Below, piece by piece: positions 17,597-25,337 of a stretch of DNA of 64,000 nt. The DNA is from Thioclava dalianensis. Its GTDB lineage: Bacteria > Pseudomonadota > Alphaproteobacteria > Rhodobacterales > Rhodobacteraceae. A model generated the notes under the pieces. The model had not been told where the DNA came from, did no database searches, and saw only the letters and a list, made by a program, of their open reading frames with translations. The stretch is taken from contig NZ_JHEH01000004.1 of the NCBI RefSeq assembly GCF_000715505.1, forward strand, positions 124,001 through 188,000. Reading direction: 5' to 3'. Each line of letters opens with the position of its first letter. Position 1 is the first letter of the stretch. Position numbers and translations under genes: made by a program.

Positions 17597-18166
17597 CTAG
17601 CCGCGTCCCAGCGTGTAGAACTCCGGGTTGGGCGGGATCGCGGCCATATTCACCAACCGGTTGGAGAGCGCGAAGAACGAGGCGATGGCGCCGATATCCC
17701 AGATGTCGTCATCCGCGAACCCGTGGGCGCGCAGGGTCTCGTAATCGGCGGCCTCGATTTCTTCCGCACGGCGCGAGACCTTCATCGCGAAATCCAGCAT
17801 CGCGCGCTGGCGCGGGCTCAGCGGTGCCTTGCGGTAATTGACGGCCACCTGATCGGCGATCAGAGGATCCTTGGCCCGGATTCGCAAAATCGCGCCATGG
17901 GCGATCACGCAATACTGGCATTCATTGGCCGCCGAAGTCGTTACAACGATCATTTCACGATCGGCCACGCTAAGCGCGCCCGGGCGCTCCATCAGCGCGT
18001 CGTGATAGGCGAAAAAGGCACGAAACTCGTCGGGCCTATGGGCCAGCGCAAGAAAGATATTGGGCACGAAGCCCGCCTTTTCCTGCACTGCCTCGATCCG
18101 GGTGCGGATATCGTCGGGCATTTCGGCAAGGCGTGGCACCGGGTGGCGGCTGATCTGTTCTGACAT
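17597..18166 (-). CDS. Peroxidase-related AhpD/CMD-family protein
   Basis: A 189-residue helical protein of the carboxymuconolactone decarboxylase/AhpD superfamily, of the group annotated as uncharacterised peroxidase-related enzyme. The redox pair is in ECQYCVIAHG, giving CxxC plus the downstream histidine. RPDEFRAFFAYHDALM and SPRQRAMLDFAMK are characteristic. ATG 18166 is preceded by GAGGAGG, but that ribosome site lies within a perfect 13-bp stem (18173-18204), so translation may be conditional. xthA lies 64 bases upstream on the same strand, which would fit an oxidative-stress pairing. Confidence 0.85.
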   Translation of the reverse strand: MSEQISRHPVPRLAEMPDDIRTRIEAVQEKAGFVPNIFLALAHRPDEFRAFFAYHDALMERPGALSVADREMIVVTTSAANECQYCVIAHGAILRIRAKDPLIADQVAVNYRKAPLSPRQRAMLDFAMKVSRRAEEIEAADYETLRAHGFADDDIWDIGAIASFFALSNRLVNMAAIPPNPEFYTLGRG

Positions 18167-18172
18167 GATGGT

Positions 18173-18204
18173 CCTCCTCGCGCCGATCCTGCGGCGCGAG
18201 GAGG
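18173..18204 (-). promoter_or_regulatory. Stem-loop that sequesters the ribosome binding site of the AhpD-like gene
   Basis: On the minus strand CCTCCTCGCGCCG (18192-18204) pairs perfectly with CGGCGCGAGGAGG (18173-18185) over the loop CAGGAT. The 3' arm contains the Shine-Dalgarno GAGGAGG of the gene starting at 18166. No T-run follows, so a translational gate is more likely than a terminator for xthA. Confidence 0.65.
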
Positions 18205-18230
18205 CTATGTGCAAGGCAGCGTGTGCGCTC

Positions 18231-19037
18231 TCAGGCGGCGAGATCGACCCAGACCGGCACATGGTCGGAGGGCTTGTCGCGCCCGCGCACATCCTTATCG
18301 ATGCCCACTTCGCGCATCAGGTCCGCGGCCTGCGGCGAGAGCAGCAGGTGGTCGATCCGAATGCCATTATTGCGCGACCACGCGCCCGCCTGATAATCCC
18401 AGAAGGAATATTGGCCGGGGGCGGCATCGCGGGCCCGAAACGCCTCGGTGAAGCCCATGTTCAAAAGCGCGCGGAACGCGGCGCGGCTTTGCGGCAGCGC
18501 AAGCGCATCGCGCGCCCAAACCTCGGGTTTGGCGGCGTCTTCGTCTTGCGGGATGATGTTGTAATCGCCCGCCATCACGAAGGGCTCTTCGAGCGCCAGC
18601 AACTCTGCCGCGCGGGCCTGCATCCGCGCCATCCAGCCCAGCTTGTAGCCGTATTTGCCCTCGAGGATCGGCGCATCCTCGGCGTCGAATTCCACCGGGT
18701 TGCCATTGGGCAGGTAGAGGCCGCAGAGCCGCACCGCGCGCTCGCCCACCACCGTGGCCTCGATCCAGCGCGCCTGTTCGTCCGTGTCGTCGCCGGGCAG
18801 GCCGCGCGTGATATCTTCCAGCGGCAGCTTCGAGAGGATCGCCACGCCGTTGAAGCTTTTCTGGCCATGGGTTTCGACTTGATAGCCCATGTCCTCGAAC
18901 AGCTCGCGCGGGAAGCCCTCATCGACCGATTTGATCTCCTGAAGCAACACCACATCCGGCTCTGCTTCCTTGAGCCAGTCGATCAGGGCGGGGTGGCGCG
19001 CCTTGATCCCGTTGATGTTGAAGGTGGCAATTTTCAT
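18231..19037 (-). CDS. xthA: Exodeoxyribonuclease III (AP endonuclease)
   Basis: Base-excision repair enzyme that cuts at abasic sites and removes 3' blocking groups. The 268-residue protein follows the ExoIII/endonuclease-exonuclease-phosphatase family: MKIATFNINGIKARHP at the start, LLQEIKSVDEGFP (metal-binding Glu), GDYNIIPQDEDAA (catalytic Asp/Asn), and SDHVPVWVDL at the end with the catalytic Asp-His pair. ATG 19037 is preceded by GGAGGCCCGAC. It is followed on the same strand by the AhpD-like gene. Confidence 0.95.
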   Translation of the reverse strand: MKIATFNINGIKARHPALIDWLKEAEPDVVLLQEIKSVDEGFPRELFEDMGYQVETHGQKSFNGVAILSKLPLEDITRGLPGDDTDEQARWIEATVVGERAVRLCGLYLPNGNPVEFDAEDAPILEGKYGYKLGWMARMQARAAELLALEEPFVMAGDYNIIPQDEDAAKPEVWARDALALPQSRAAFRALLNMGFTEAFRARDAAPGQYSFWDYQAGAWSRNNGIRIDHLLLSPQAADLMREVGIDKDVRGRDKPSDHVPVWVDLAA

Positions 19038-19188
19038 GTCGGGCCTCCGCGTGGCGTTTCGCCGATGGGTGTATCCTTTCGGGCCGCGAAAGGACAAGGC
19101 GATTGCGCGTGATCATCGCAGCCCGGCGCGGGCTTGCCCATGCGCGGGCCTTGAAGGGCAGGCTGCAGAGGGAGTGCAACCCGCATTG

Positions 19189-19215
19189 AAAAAGGCGCCC
19201 CGATGCGGGGGCGCC
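19189..19215 (-). terminator. Intrinsic terminator of the OsmC gene
   Basis: On the minus strand GGCGCCCC (19208-19215) pairs with GGGGCGCC (19194-19201) and is followed by TTTTT (19189-19193). It begins 26 bases after the OsmC stop. Confidence 0.9.
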
Positions 19216-19241
19216 CTGTCTCAAGTGGTCGTGTTTCGCGA

Positions 19242-19664
19242 TCAGTTGACCGTGAGATCCAGCGTAATCTCGCAATCGAGCACTTTCGAAATCGGGCATC
19301 CGGCTTTCGCACCCTCGGCCACTTCGCGGATCTTATCCGCATCGCCTTTGCCTTTGACGGTGGTGGTAAGCGCCGAGGATTTGATTGCGAATCCGTCGCC
19401 CTCCTTGTCCATCGATACAACGGCTTTGGTGTCGATTTCGACATCGGTGATGCCTGCCTCGCCCAGACCCAGCGAGAACGCCATCGAGAAACAGGCCGCA
19501 TGGGCCGCCGCGATCAGCTCTTCCGGATTCGAGCCGGGCTTGTCCTCGAAGCGCGTGTTGAAGCCATAGGGCTGGGCGTCCAGCGCGCCGCTCTGGGTCG
19601 AGATTGTGCCTTTGCCCTCTTTGATCGGGCCTTCCCAATGGGCGGATGCGTGTTTGCGGATCAT
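19242..19664 (-). CDS. OsmC-family peroxiredoxin
   Basis: Thiol-dependent peroxidase of the OsmC/Ohr superfamily. The 140-residue protein has the two redox cysteines in HAACFSMAFS and GCPISKVL, plus NPEELIAAAHAA, all typical of the OsmC subfamily (Ohr would carry a different first-cysteine context). ATG 19664 (MIRKHASAHWEG) is preceded by AAGGAG; a longer in-frame start 14 codons upstream is less likely. It has its own terminator. Confidence 0.9.
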   Translation of the reverse strand: MIRKHASAHWEGPIKEGKGTISTQSGALDAQPYGFNTRFEDKPGSNPEELIAAAHAACFSMAFSLGLGEAGITDVEIDTKAVVSMDKEGDGFAIKSSALTTTVKGKGDADKIREVAEGAKAGCPISKVLDCEITLDLTVN

Positions 19665-19735
19665 ATGCGTCGCTCCTTCATGTTCGTGTTGAACCTGCCT
19701 CTCCAACGGGGAGGCAGGCCAAGCGGTTCCAAATA

Positions 19736-20947
19736 TTAGCCGTCGCGTCCGATCAGCCGCTCATATTCCTGGATGGCGAAACGGTCGGTCATGCCCGCGA
19801 CGTAGTCCAGAACGACACGAGCGAGTGCCTCGCGGGCCTCGGGCCGGGTGCGGTCGCCGCCGATGACGCGAGCCTGTGCGACCTCGTCCTGCCATTCCGC
19901 AGGCAGCAATTCGGGCTGATCCATAAACAGCGGGAACAGCGCGTTGACCATCGCGGTCACCCGCTTGCGCTCGACGACGACGCTGGGGGCACGGTACATG
20001 TGCTGAAACAAGAAGCCCTTGATCGCCTTGAGGTTTTGATAGAGCGGCTTGGAAAAGCGAATGATCGGCCCGTCCATTTGGCGGATGTCATCGGCGGTTT
20101 CCGGCCCCAGCGAGGTCAGCCGGTTCTGCGCCACTGCGATCACGTCCTCGACCATGACGCCGAAGACACGCCGCAGCGCCTCATGCTGGCGGCGAGACCG
20201 ATCCAGACCGGGATAAAGCTCGTCCACGGCCGCGAAACACTCGCCCAGCACCGGGAGCTCGCACAGGTCATCCTCGTCAAACAGCCCCGCGCGTAGGCCG
20301 TCATGCAGGTCGTGATGGTTATAGGCGACATCATCGGCGACGGCGGCCACTTGTGCCTCGGCAGAGGCATTGGTTTCCAGCTCCAGATCCCATTGGGCAT
20401 CCACTTCGGCCAGCGCATAGGGCAGCTCCGCCCGTGTCGGGAAGGAATGCGACCCGCCGTGATCCGAGATCGCCGGGCCGTTATGCTTGGCGATGCCTTC
20501 GAGAGTTTCCCATGTCAGGTTCAGCCCGTCGAAATCGGCGTAATGTTTTTCCAGCTTGGTCACGATCCGCAGCGCCTGCGCGTTGTGATCGAACCCGCCG
20601 AACGGCGCCATCAGCCCGGCCAACGCATCCTCGCCGGTATGACCGAAGGGCGGGTGGCCGAGATCATGGGCCAGCGCCACAGCCTCGGCCAGATCGGTGT
20701 TGAGACCGAGCACGCCCGCGATGGTGCGCGCAACCTGCGCCACCTCGATCGTATGGGTCAGCCGGGTGCGGTAGTAATCGCCCTCATGCTCCACAAAGAC
20801 CTGCGTCTTGTGCTTGAGCCTGCGGAAGGCCGAGGAATGGATGATCCGGTCGCGGTCGCGCTGAAAGGGCGAGCGAAAGGTGGACATGCGTTCGTCATGC
20901 AGACGGCCGCGTGTGTCTTCTGGTTGGCAGGCATAGGGTTTGAGCAA
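19736..20947 (-). CDS. dgt: Deoxyguanosinetriphosphate triphosphohydrolase-like protein (HD domain)
   Basis: Hydrolyses dNTPs to the nucleoside and tripolyphosphate, as far as the family is known. The 403-residue protein has the FQRDRDRIIHSSAFRRLKHK block, TRLTHTIEVAQVAR (first metal histidine) and ALAHDLGHPPFGHTGED (HD pair), then YNHHDLHDG. This is the short Dgt-like class 2 form common in alphaproteobacteria. Translation appears to start at TTG 20947 (LLKPYACQPEDTRGRL), since the family begins with a PYA-x-RGRL block and GAGG lies about ten bases upstream; the next ATG at 20887 would remove it. Divergent from the Fe-S carrier gene with promoter overlap. Confidence 0.9.
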   Translation of the reverse strand: MLKPYACQPEDTRGRLHDERMSTFRSPFQRDRDRIIHSSAFRRLKHKTQVFVEHEGDYYRTRLTHTIEVAQVARTIAGVLGLNTDLAEAVALAHDLGHPPFGHTGEDALAGLMAPFGGFDHNAQALRIVTKLEKHYADFDGLNLTWETLEGIAKHNGPAISDHGGSHSFPTRAELPYALAEVDAQWDLELETNASAEAQVAAVADDVAYNHHDLHDGLRAGLFDEDDLCELPVLGECFAAVDELYPGLDRSRRQHEALRRVFGVMVEDVIAVAQNRLTSLGPETADDIRQMDGPIIRFSKPLYQNLKAIKGFLFQHMYRAPSVVVERKRVTAMVNALFPLFMDQPELLPAEWQDEVAQARVIGGDRTRPEAREALARVVLDYVAGMTDRFAIQEYERLIGRDG

Positions 20948-20960
20948 ACCGATCCTCGTC

Positions 20961-20989
20961 TTGTCGCGTGACCTTTCTCCTCCTATATC
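20961..20989 (+). promoter_or_regulatory. Promoter candidate for the A-type Fe-S carrier gene
   Basis: TTGTCG (20961-20966) and TATATC (20984-20989) are 17 bases apart, 50 bases before the start codon at 21039. The -35 box lies only 13 bases upstream of the divergent dGTPase-like start, so the two genes share a compact control region. Confidence 0.5.
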
Positions 20990-21038
20990 TGGAAAGATAC
21001 GGAATTACAGGCCCTTTGGGCCAAGCGGAGGTTATCCG

Positions 21039-21368
21039 ATGCAACTGCCCCCCAAAGTGACCGAACGTGCCTTCGCCCGACTGGCCGAAATCAACGGTCA
21101 AACTGCAGCGCCCCAGGCTCTGCGTGTCGCGGTCGAGGGCGGAGGATGTTCGGGATTTCAATATGATATCAAGCTTGAGGCTGATGTGGCCGAAGACGAT
21201 ATCGTGTTGGAAGGTGCCGGACAGAAAGTCTTGATCGACCCGGTGTCGCTGCCGTTTCTGGAAAACGCGACGATCGATTTCACCGAAGAACTGATTGGCG
21301 CGCGCTTCGTGATCGACAATCCCAATGCCAGCAGCTCCTGCGGCTGCGGCGTTTCTTTCTCGATGTGA
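21039..21368 (+). CDS. erpA: A-type iron-sulfur carrier (HesB/IscA family, ErpA-like)
   Basis: Delivers Fe-S clusters to apoproteins. The 109-residue protein has the three conserved cysteines: one in VEGGGCSGFQYD and two in SSSCGCGVSF at the C-terminus. It opens MQLPPKVTERAFARLAEI from ATG 21039, preceded by GCGGAGG. The ErpA label is the best guess; IscA or SufA paralogues share the same motifs and no isc or suf operon is adjacent. A strong terminator follows. Confidence 0.85.
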   Translation: MQLPPKVTERAFARLAEINGQTAAPQALRVAVEGGGCSGFQYDIKLEADVAEDDIVLEGAGQKVLIDPVSLPFLENATIDFTEELIGARFVIDNPNASSSCGCGVSFSM

Positions 21369-21410
21369 GGGCGCGCCGCGTCGCGTGGCCTTGCCCGATC
21401 ATTTACTTTC

Positions 21411-21443
21411 AGCCCGCCCGCAATTTTGCGCGGCGGGCTTTTT
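21411..21443 (+). terminator. Intrinsic terminator of the Fe-S carrier gene
   Basis: AGCCCGCC (21411-21418) pairs with GGCGGGCT (21432-21439), with an inner CGC/GCG helix, and a TTTTT run (21439-21443) follows. It ends just before the stop of the converging flavoprotein gene. Confidence 0.88.
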
Positions 21444-21451
21444 GCTGCGGC

Positions 21452-22870
21452 TCAGTCCAAAGCGGGATGCCCGGTCTTGGGGCAATCGGCCAGATCGGAT
21501 TGCCGGGGGCCGGGAAGCTGGCGGGCAATTTCGCGCAGCGCCGAGCGTAGCCCCTCTTCCAGCACCGGGTGATAGAACGGCATGCGCAGCATCGCGCGCA
21601 CGTCCATTTCCTGATGCATAGCCAGCGCAAGCAGATGCGCCAGATGCTCGCCCTCGGGGGCGGCGAGCTCTGCGCCGAGCAGACGTCCGGTCTCGGGCGC
21701 GGCATATATCCGGATGAGCCCCTGTGCGGTTTCTGCCATCCGCGCGCGGCCCTGATCGCTGAAATCGCGCGCGCCGATAAGGTAGTCCTGCCCCTCAAGC
21801 GCGCTGAAGCCCTTGCCGATCCGCGCGGCATTGGGGCTGCAAAAGGTGATCGCAAGCGGTACCCGGCGTTTCATTCCATGCGGGGATGTCGAGAGAGCAT
21901 TGCGCGCGGCGATATAGCCCTCATCCGAGGCTTCATGCAGCAGGCTGCGCGCGCCATTCGCATCGCCCACCAGAAAGACCGAGGTCTCACCGATGCGCAG
22001 CGTGTTGGTGTCGACCTCCGGCAGGCCTTTGTCGTCGAGCGGAACACCCAGCGTCTCAAGACCAAGCCCGTCGATATTGGGTTTGCGCCCGAGCGCTGCC
22101 AGCACGGCATCGGCTTCAAACGCGCCTTGCTCTGAGCTGACGCGCAGATGGGCCCCAGCCTCTTCGATCTGCGCTTGCCCGCCCAGATAGAGGCGCATGT
22201 CTTTCGCAATCCCGGCATGAAGTGCTGCGGCCACTTCTGGATCACTCAGCCCCCCCATCTGGTCGCGCTGGTCGAAGCCTGCGACCTCGATCCCGAGCCG
22301 CGCCATCGCTTGGGCAAGCTCCACGCCGATCGCTCCCATACCGATCACCGCGATGCGGCGGGGCAGGTCGGGCAGCTCGAACAGGGTGTCGGTGGTCAGG
22401 ATGCGGTTGCCAAAGGCGCGCCACGGGTCTGGGACCACAGGGGTGGAGCCGGTCGCCAAGATGATCGCATCGGCGCTATGCGTGCCATGGCCTTCGATCT
22501 CGACCCGATCCGGTCCCGTCAGACGCGCCCAACCCGAAATCGCGCGGGGGCCGAGTTCTTCGGGCACAGCGCGCGGGGAGGAGGTGAAATCGTCGCGCAG
22601 CCTGCGCACGCGTTGCAGAACGGTTGGGATATCGACGTCCAGATCTTGTGCTCCGTTTATGCCGAACTGCGCGAAATCCCGGCGGCGCGCAAAGGCGTTG
22701 GCCGCCTCGATCAACGCTTTGGAGGGCATGCAGCCACGCGCCGCACAGGTCGTGCCCCAATCCGCGTGATTGATTAGTAGGAAATCATCCGTCTCGCGGC
22801 GGACCTCGTGAAGGGCTGAAAGGCCCGCCGAGCCCGAACCGATGATGATGACGCGATGATGTTGGGTCAT
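21452..22870 (-). CDS. Dihydrolipoamide dehydrogenase-like flavoprotein disulfide reductase
   Basis: FAD- and NAD(P)-dependent disulfide oxidoreductase of 472 residues. FAD motif IIIGSGSAGLSAL lies at residues 8-20. The redox pair is present but atypical in context, TTCAARGCMPSKAL, instead of the GTCLNVGCIPSKAL of Lpd. The NAD motif is VIGMGAIGVELA, and VFLVGDANG closes the FAD domain. The C-terminal FYHPVLEEGLRSAL holds the catalytic His-Pro and Glu. It is not linked to a 2-oxoacid dehydrogenase operon, so it may act on another disulfide (mycothiol/glutathione-like or a stand-alone lipoyl protein). Confidence 0.85.
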   Translation of the reverse strand: MTQHHRVIIIGSGSAGLSALHEVRRETDDFLLINHADWGTTCAARGCMPSKALIEAANAFARRRDFAQFGINGAQDLDVDIPTVLQRVRRLRDDFTSSPRAVPEELGPRAISGWARLTGPDRVEIEGHGTHSADAIILATGSTPVVPDPWRAFGNRILTTDTLFELPDLPRRIAVIGMGAIGVELAQAMARLGIEVAGFDQRDQMGGLSDPEVAAALHAGIAKDMRLYLGGQAQIEEAGAHLRVSSEQGAFEADAVLAALGRKPNIDGLGLETLGVPLDDKGLPEVDTNTLRIGETSVFLVGDANGARSLLHEASDEGYIAARNALSTSPHGMKRRVPLAITFCSPNAARIGKGFSALEGQDYLIGARDFSDQGRARMAETAQGLIRIYAAPETGRLLGAELAAPEGEHLAHLLALAMHQEMDVRAMLRMPFYHPVLEEGLRSALREIARQLPGPRQSDLADCPKTGHPALD

Positions 22871-22894
22871 GAGACCTCCCGTTATAACTTTAAC

Positions 22895-23635
22895 TCAACG
22901 GGTGGGCGCGGCTTTCGTTCCCGGCAGAGCGCCGACATCATGTCGCACACGCAACCCGCGCATGTGGCGGATTTGGCGCAGCGCCTGCACCGGGCCGATG
23001 GTGCGGAAAATATCGCCCATCATCCGCGCATCGGCGCGCAGACCCGCGCGCCATGTGCCCAGCTTGTCATGCTTCATCGGGCTGTCGACTTCGGGCCAAG
23101 GCACGACCGCGATCCGGGCCTGCTCGGCGATCCAGATCCGGTTCATGAAGACCTCAAGGCCGAATTGGGGCAGGCGATGCAGCTCTTCGAGCCGGTCGGC
23201 CAGCATTGCACGGGGCAAAACACGCTCGCCCGAGATGTAATCCAGCCCGATTGCGTGCCACAGCCGGGGTGCATTGCGGCGCAGGCTGAGGCTCACATCC
23301 GCGCGCCCGGCAGCCACGGGGGCCAGCAGCGCGCCCAGAGCCTCGGGCGTCAGCCCCAGCAGATCGCTGTCGAGAAAGACCAGATGTGCGCCCTGCGCCT
23401 CGGCGATCCCGCGCGCAACGGCGGCGGTCTTTCCGGCATTCACAGACTGGCGCAGAACGCGCAACTGGGGATGGGCTGAACGGTAGCTTTCAGCGATGGC
23501 GGCGGTATCATCGCGCGAGCCGTCATCGACCACGATCACCTCGGAGAGCTCCTCCTGACGCAGCACGCATTCGAGAACGGCGGCGATCCGCGGTCCCTCG
23601 TTATAGGCGGGAATGATGCAGCTGAAGGCAGTCAT
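22895..23635 (-). CDS. Family 2 glycosyltransferase
   Basis: GT-A fold transferase of 246 residues. FSCIIPAYNEGPRI opens the nucleotide-sugar domain, EVIVVDDGSRDDT gives the first Asp pair, and LVFLDSDLLGLTPEAL gives the second (DSD). No transmembrane segment is obvious, so it is probably membrane-associated through partners. ATG 23635 overlaps the DedA stop by four bases, making it the last gene of a coupled four-gene set (phosphoesterase, GT21, DedA, GT2). The likely acceptor is a lipid, inferred from context only. Confidence 0.85.
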   Translation of the reverse strand: MTAFSCIIPAYNEGPRIAAVLECVLRQEELSEVIVVDDGSRDDTAAIAESYRSAHPQLRVLRQSVNAGKTAAVARGIAEAQGAHLVFLDSDLLGLTPEALGALLAPVAAGRADVSLSLRRNAPRLWHAIGLDYISGERVLPRAMLADRLEELHRLPQFGLEVFMNRIWIAEQARIAVVPWPEVDSPMKHDKLGTWRAGLRADARMMGDIFRTIGPVQALRQIRHMRGLRVRHDVGALPGTKAAPTR

Positions 23636-24207
23636 GCATGCCGCCGCTTGCGCCGATAATACCAGATTGCTCCCCCGATCACGATCAGAACCAGAAGGAT
23701 CAGCGAGGCGCGGCTGAGCCAACCGTCGATACGCCCGTAATATGATCCCAGCTCATAGCCAAGCCACACGAAGAGCAGGGATTTCGGGATGGAGGCGATC
23801 AGGTTGGTGAGCGCGAAGACCATGAAATTCATCTTCGCCACGCCTGCGGCGACAAGCACGGGGGCGCCTGCCGAATGGGTCCATTTGCCAAAAAGCAGCG
23901 TGCGCACGCCCTTGTCGCGGAAATGCTTGCCGTTGCGCAAAAGCCGCGCCCGGCTGAGGCCAAGCTTGGTACGCCAGCGCGATGGCAGGCGATGCAGCCC
24001 CCAGCGTCCGAGCGCGTAGAGCCCGAGATCGCCTACGACATCGGCGAGGATCACGACAACGGCGACGGCCCAGACGTTGAACATGTTCTGACTGGCGAGC
24101 CACGCGGCGATGACGGTCACGATCGGACCTTCGAGCACCGCAATCGGGGCCACGACGATCAGTCCGTTCTTGGCCATCAAGGCCGTGAGCGTCTCAAGGC
24201 CGATCAT
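23632..24207 (-). CDS. DedA/VTT-family membrane protein
   Basis: Integral membrane protein of 191 residues with the SNARE-associated/VTT domain. VLEGPIVTVIAAWLA and GDLGLYALGRWG are the usual DedA signatures, and FGKWTHSAGAPVLVAAG replaces the more common RFxPGxR motif. The C-terminus is a long hydrophobic helix followed by the basic tail YYRRKRRHA. DedA proteins are linked to lipid scrambling and carrier recycling (undecaprenyl phosphate, phosphatidylethanolamine). It overlaps both neighbours by four bases, suggesting it flips the lipid made or used by the flanking glycosyltransferases. Confidence 0.85.
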   Translation of the reverse strand: MIGLETLTALMAKNGLIVVAPIAVLEGPIVTVIAAWLASQNMFNVWAVAVVVILADVVGDLGLYALGRWGLHRLPSRWRTKLGLSRARLLRNGKHFRDKGVRTLLFGKWTHSAGAPVLVAAGVAKMNFMVFALTNLIASIPKSLLFVWLGYELGSYYGRIDGWLSRASLILLVLIVIGGAIWYYRRKRRHA

Positions 24208-25337
24208 TGTTTGGCGCTGCCCGCCCGGACCTCGCTATGCGACATCTGGTTGCCGCGCCACGAAAATTCGCGGTTTCTCCAAGTCGCGCACCAGATCAGC
24301 GGCAGCATGGCGTCGCGCAAGAGAAAGGCTACCAGATCGCGCGGGCCTGCGGGCCAACCGGCGATCCGGGCCAGTGCCCATTCCGCTGCGTACCACAAGA
24401 TTGCCAGCACCGGCAGCGCGAGCGCGGGCAGCAGGCCTGCGGCGCTGAGCGCGAGGGTCGCGAGGAACGGGACAAGCGGGCCTTGCGCGATCTCGATGGC
24501 GAAGATCGCGGCGAACCCGTCGCGGCGCACCTTGGACCAGCGCAATTGCCGGTCCCAGACCGCGCGGGCAGAGCGTTGGCCAATCGGCTGAGCAAAGAGC
24601 CTTTGCGTGATGCGCACTTTGAGCCCCTGATCGCGGACAAGTTTGGTGGAGGCGACGTCCTCTGCCATGTTGCGCCCGAGCGCTGGAAAGCCGCCACCGG
24701 CCTCAAGAATGTCGCGGCGCCAGAACAGCGATTTGCCCTGCGCAAACCCTACCCCGAGCACGTCGGCGCTGAGCTGCCAGCGGGCCTGATTGGTGTTGAG
24801 AAACGCGGCTTCGACCGCGCCCCACAGATTGGCCGGTTGCGCGCCGATGGCAGGGGCCGAGACGAGCCCGGTGCCGGGCCGCCATTCCGCCAGAAGCTGC
24901 TGAAAGTAGTCGCGCGGCAGATCGAGATTGCTGTCGACCATTGCAAGCCAGTCGGCGTCGGTCGCCGCGAGAGCCTTGTGCAGGTTGTTCAGCTTGGGAT
25001 TGGCCGAAACCGGATCAAGCCCGGTGAGCAGGCGCGCGCGCACCTGCGGATTGCGCGCGATCAGCTCTCGCACCAGCGCACAGGCCGGGTCGTTCTCGGA
25101 GGGGGCGCAGAAAATTACCTCGTAATCGGGATAATCGAGGTGAAACGAGGATTCCAGCGTCTGCGTGTCAAAGGGATCTACGCCACAAACGGGGCGCAAA
25201 AGCGCGATGGGGGGAAGCATGCGGGGCGCGGGCCGGACGGGGCGCAGATAGCGCGCGGCGCTCAGCGCGGTCGTCAGGAAATGCGCGATCACTGTGATCC
25301 CGAGGATCGTACCAACAAAACCATATACCAAACTCAT
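24204..25337 (-). CDS. GT21-type lipid glycosyltransferase (ceramide glucosyltransferase-like)
   Basis: Processive or single-step lipid glycosyltransferase of 377 residues. An N-terminal transmembrane helix is followed by the GT21 domain, with LLRPVCGVDPFD, MVDSNLDLPRDYF (D2), MAEDVASTKLV (D3) and DRQLRWSKVRR (the Q/RxxRW motif), then two or three C-terminal transmembrane segments. In alphaproteobacteria relatives glycosylate diacylglycerol under phosphate limitation; others glucosylate ceramide. ATG 25337 (MSLVYGFVG) overlaps the phosphoesterase stop by four bases. Confidence 0.87.
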   Translation of the reverse strand: MSLVYGFVGTILGITVIAHFLTTALSAARYLRPVRPAPRMLPPIALLRPVCGVDPFDTQTLESSFHLDYPDYEVIFCAPSENDPACALVRELIARNPQVRARLLTGLDPVSANPKLNNLHKALAATDADWLAMVDSNLDLPRDYFQQLLAEWRPGTGLVSAPAIGAQPANLWGAVEAAFLNTNQARWQLSADVLGVGFAQGKSLFWRRDILEAGGGFPALGRNMAEDVASTKLVRDQGLKVRITQRLFAQPIGQRSARAVWDRQLRWSKVRRDGFAAIFAIEIAQGPLVPFLATLALSAAGLLPALALPVLAILWYAAEWALARIAGWPAGPRDLVAFLLRDAMLPLIWCATWRNREFSWRGNQMSHSEVRAGSAKQ

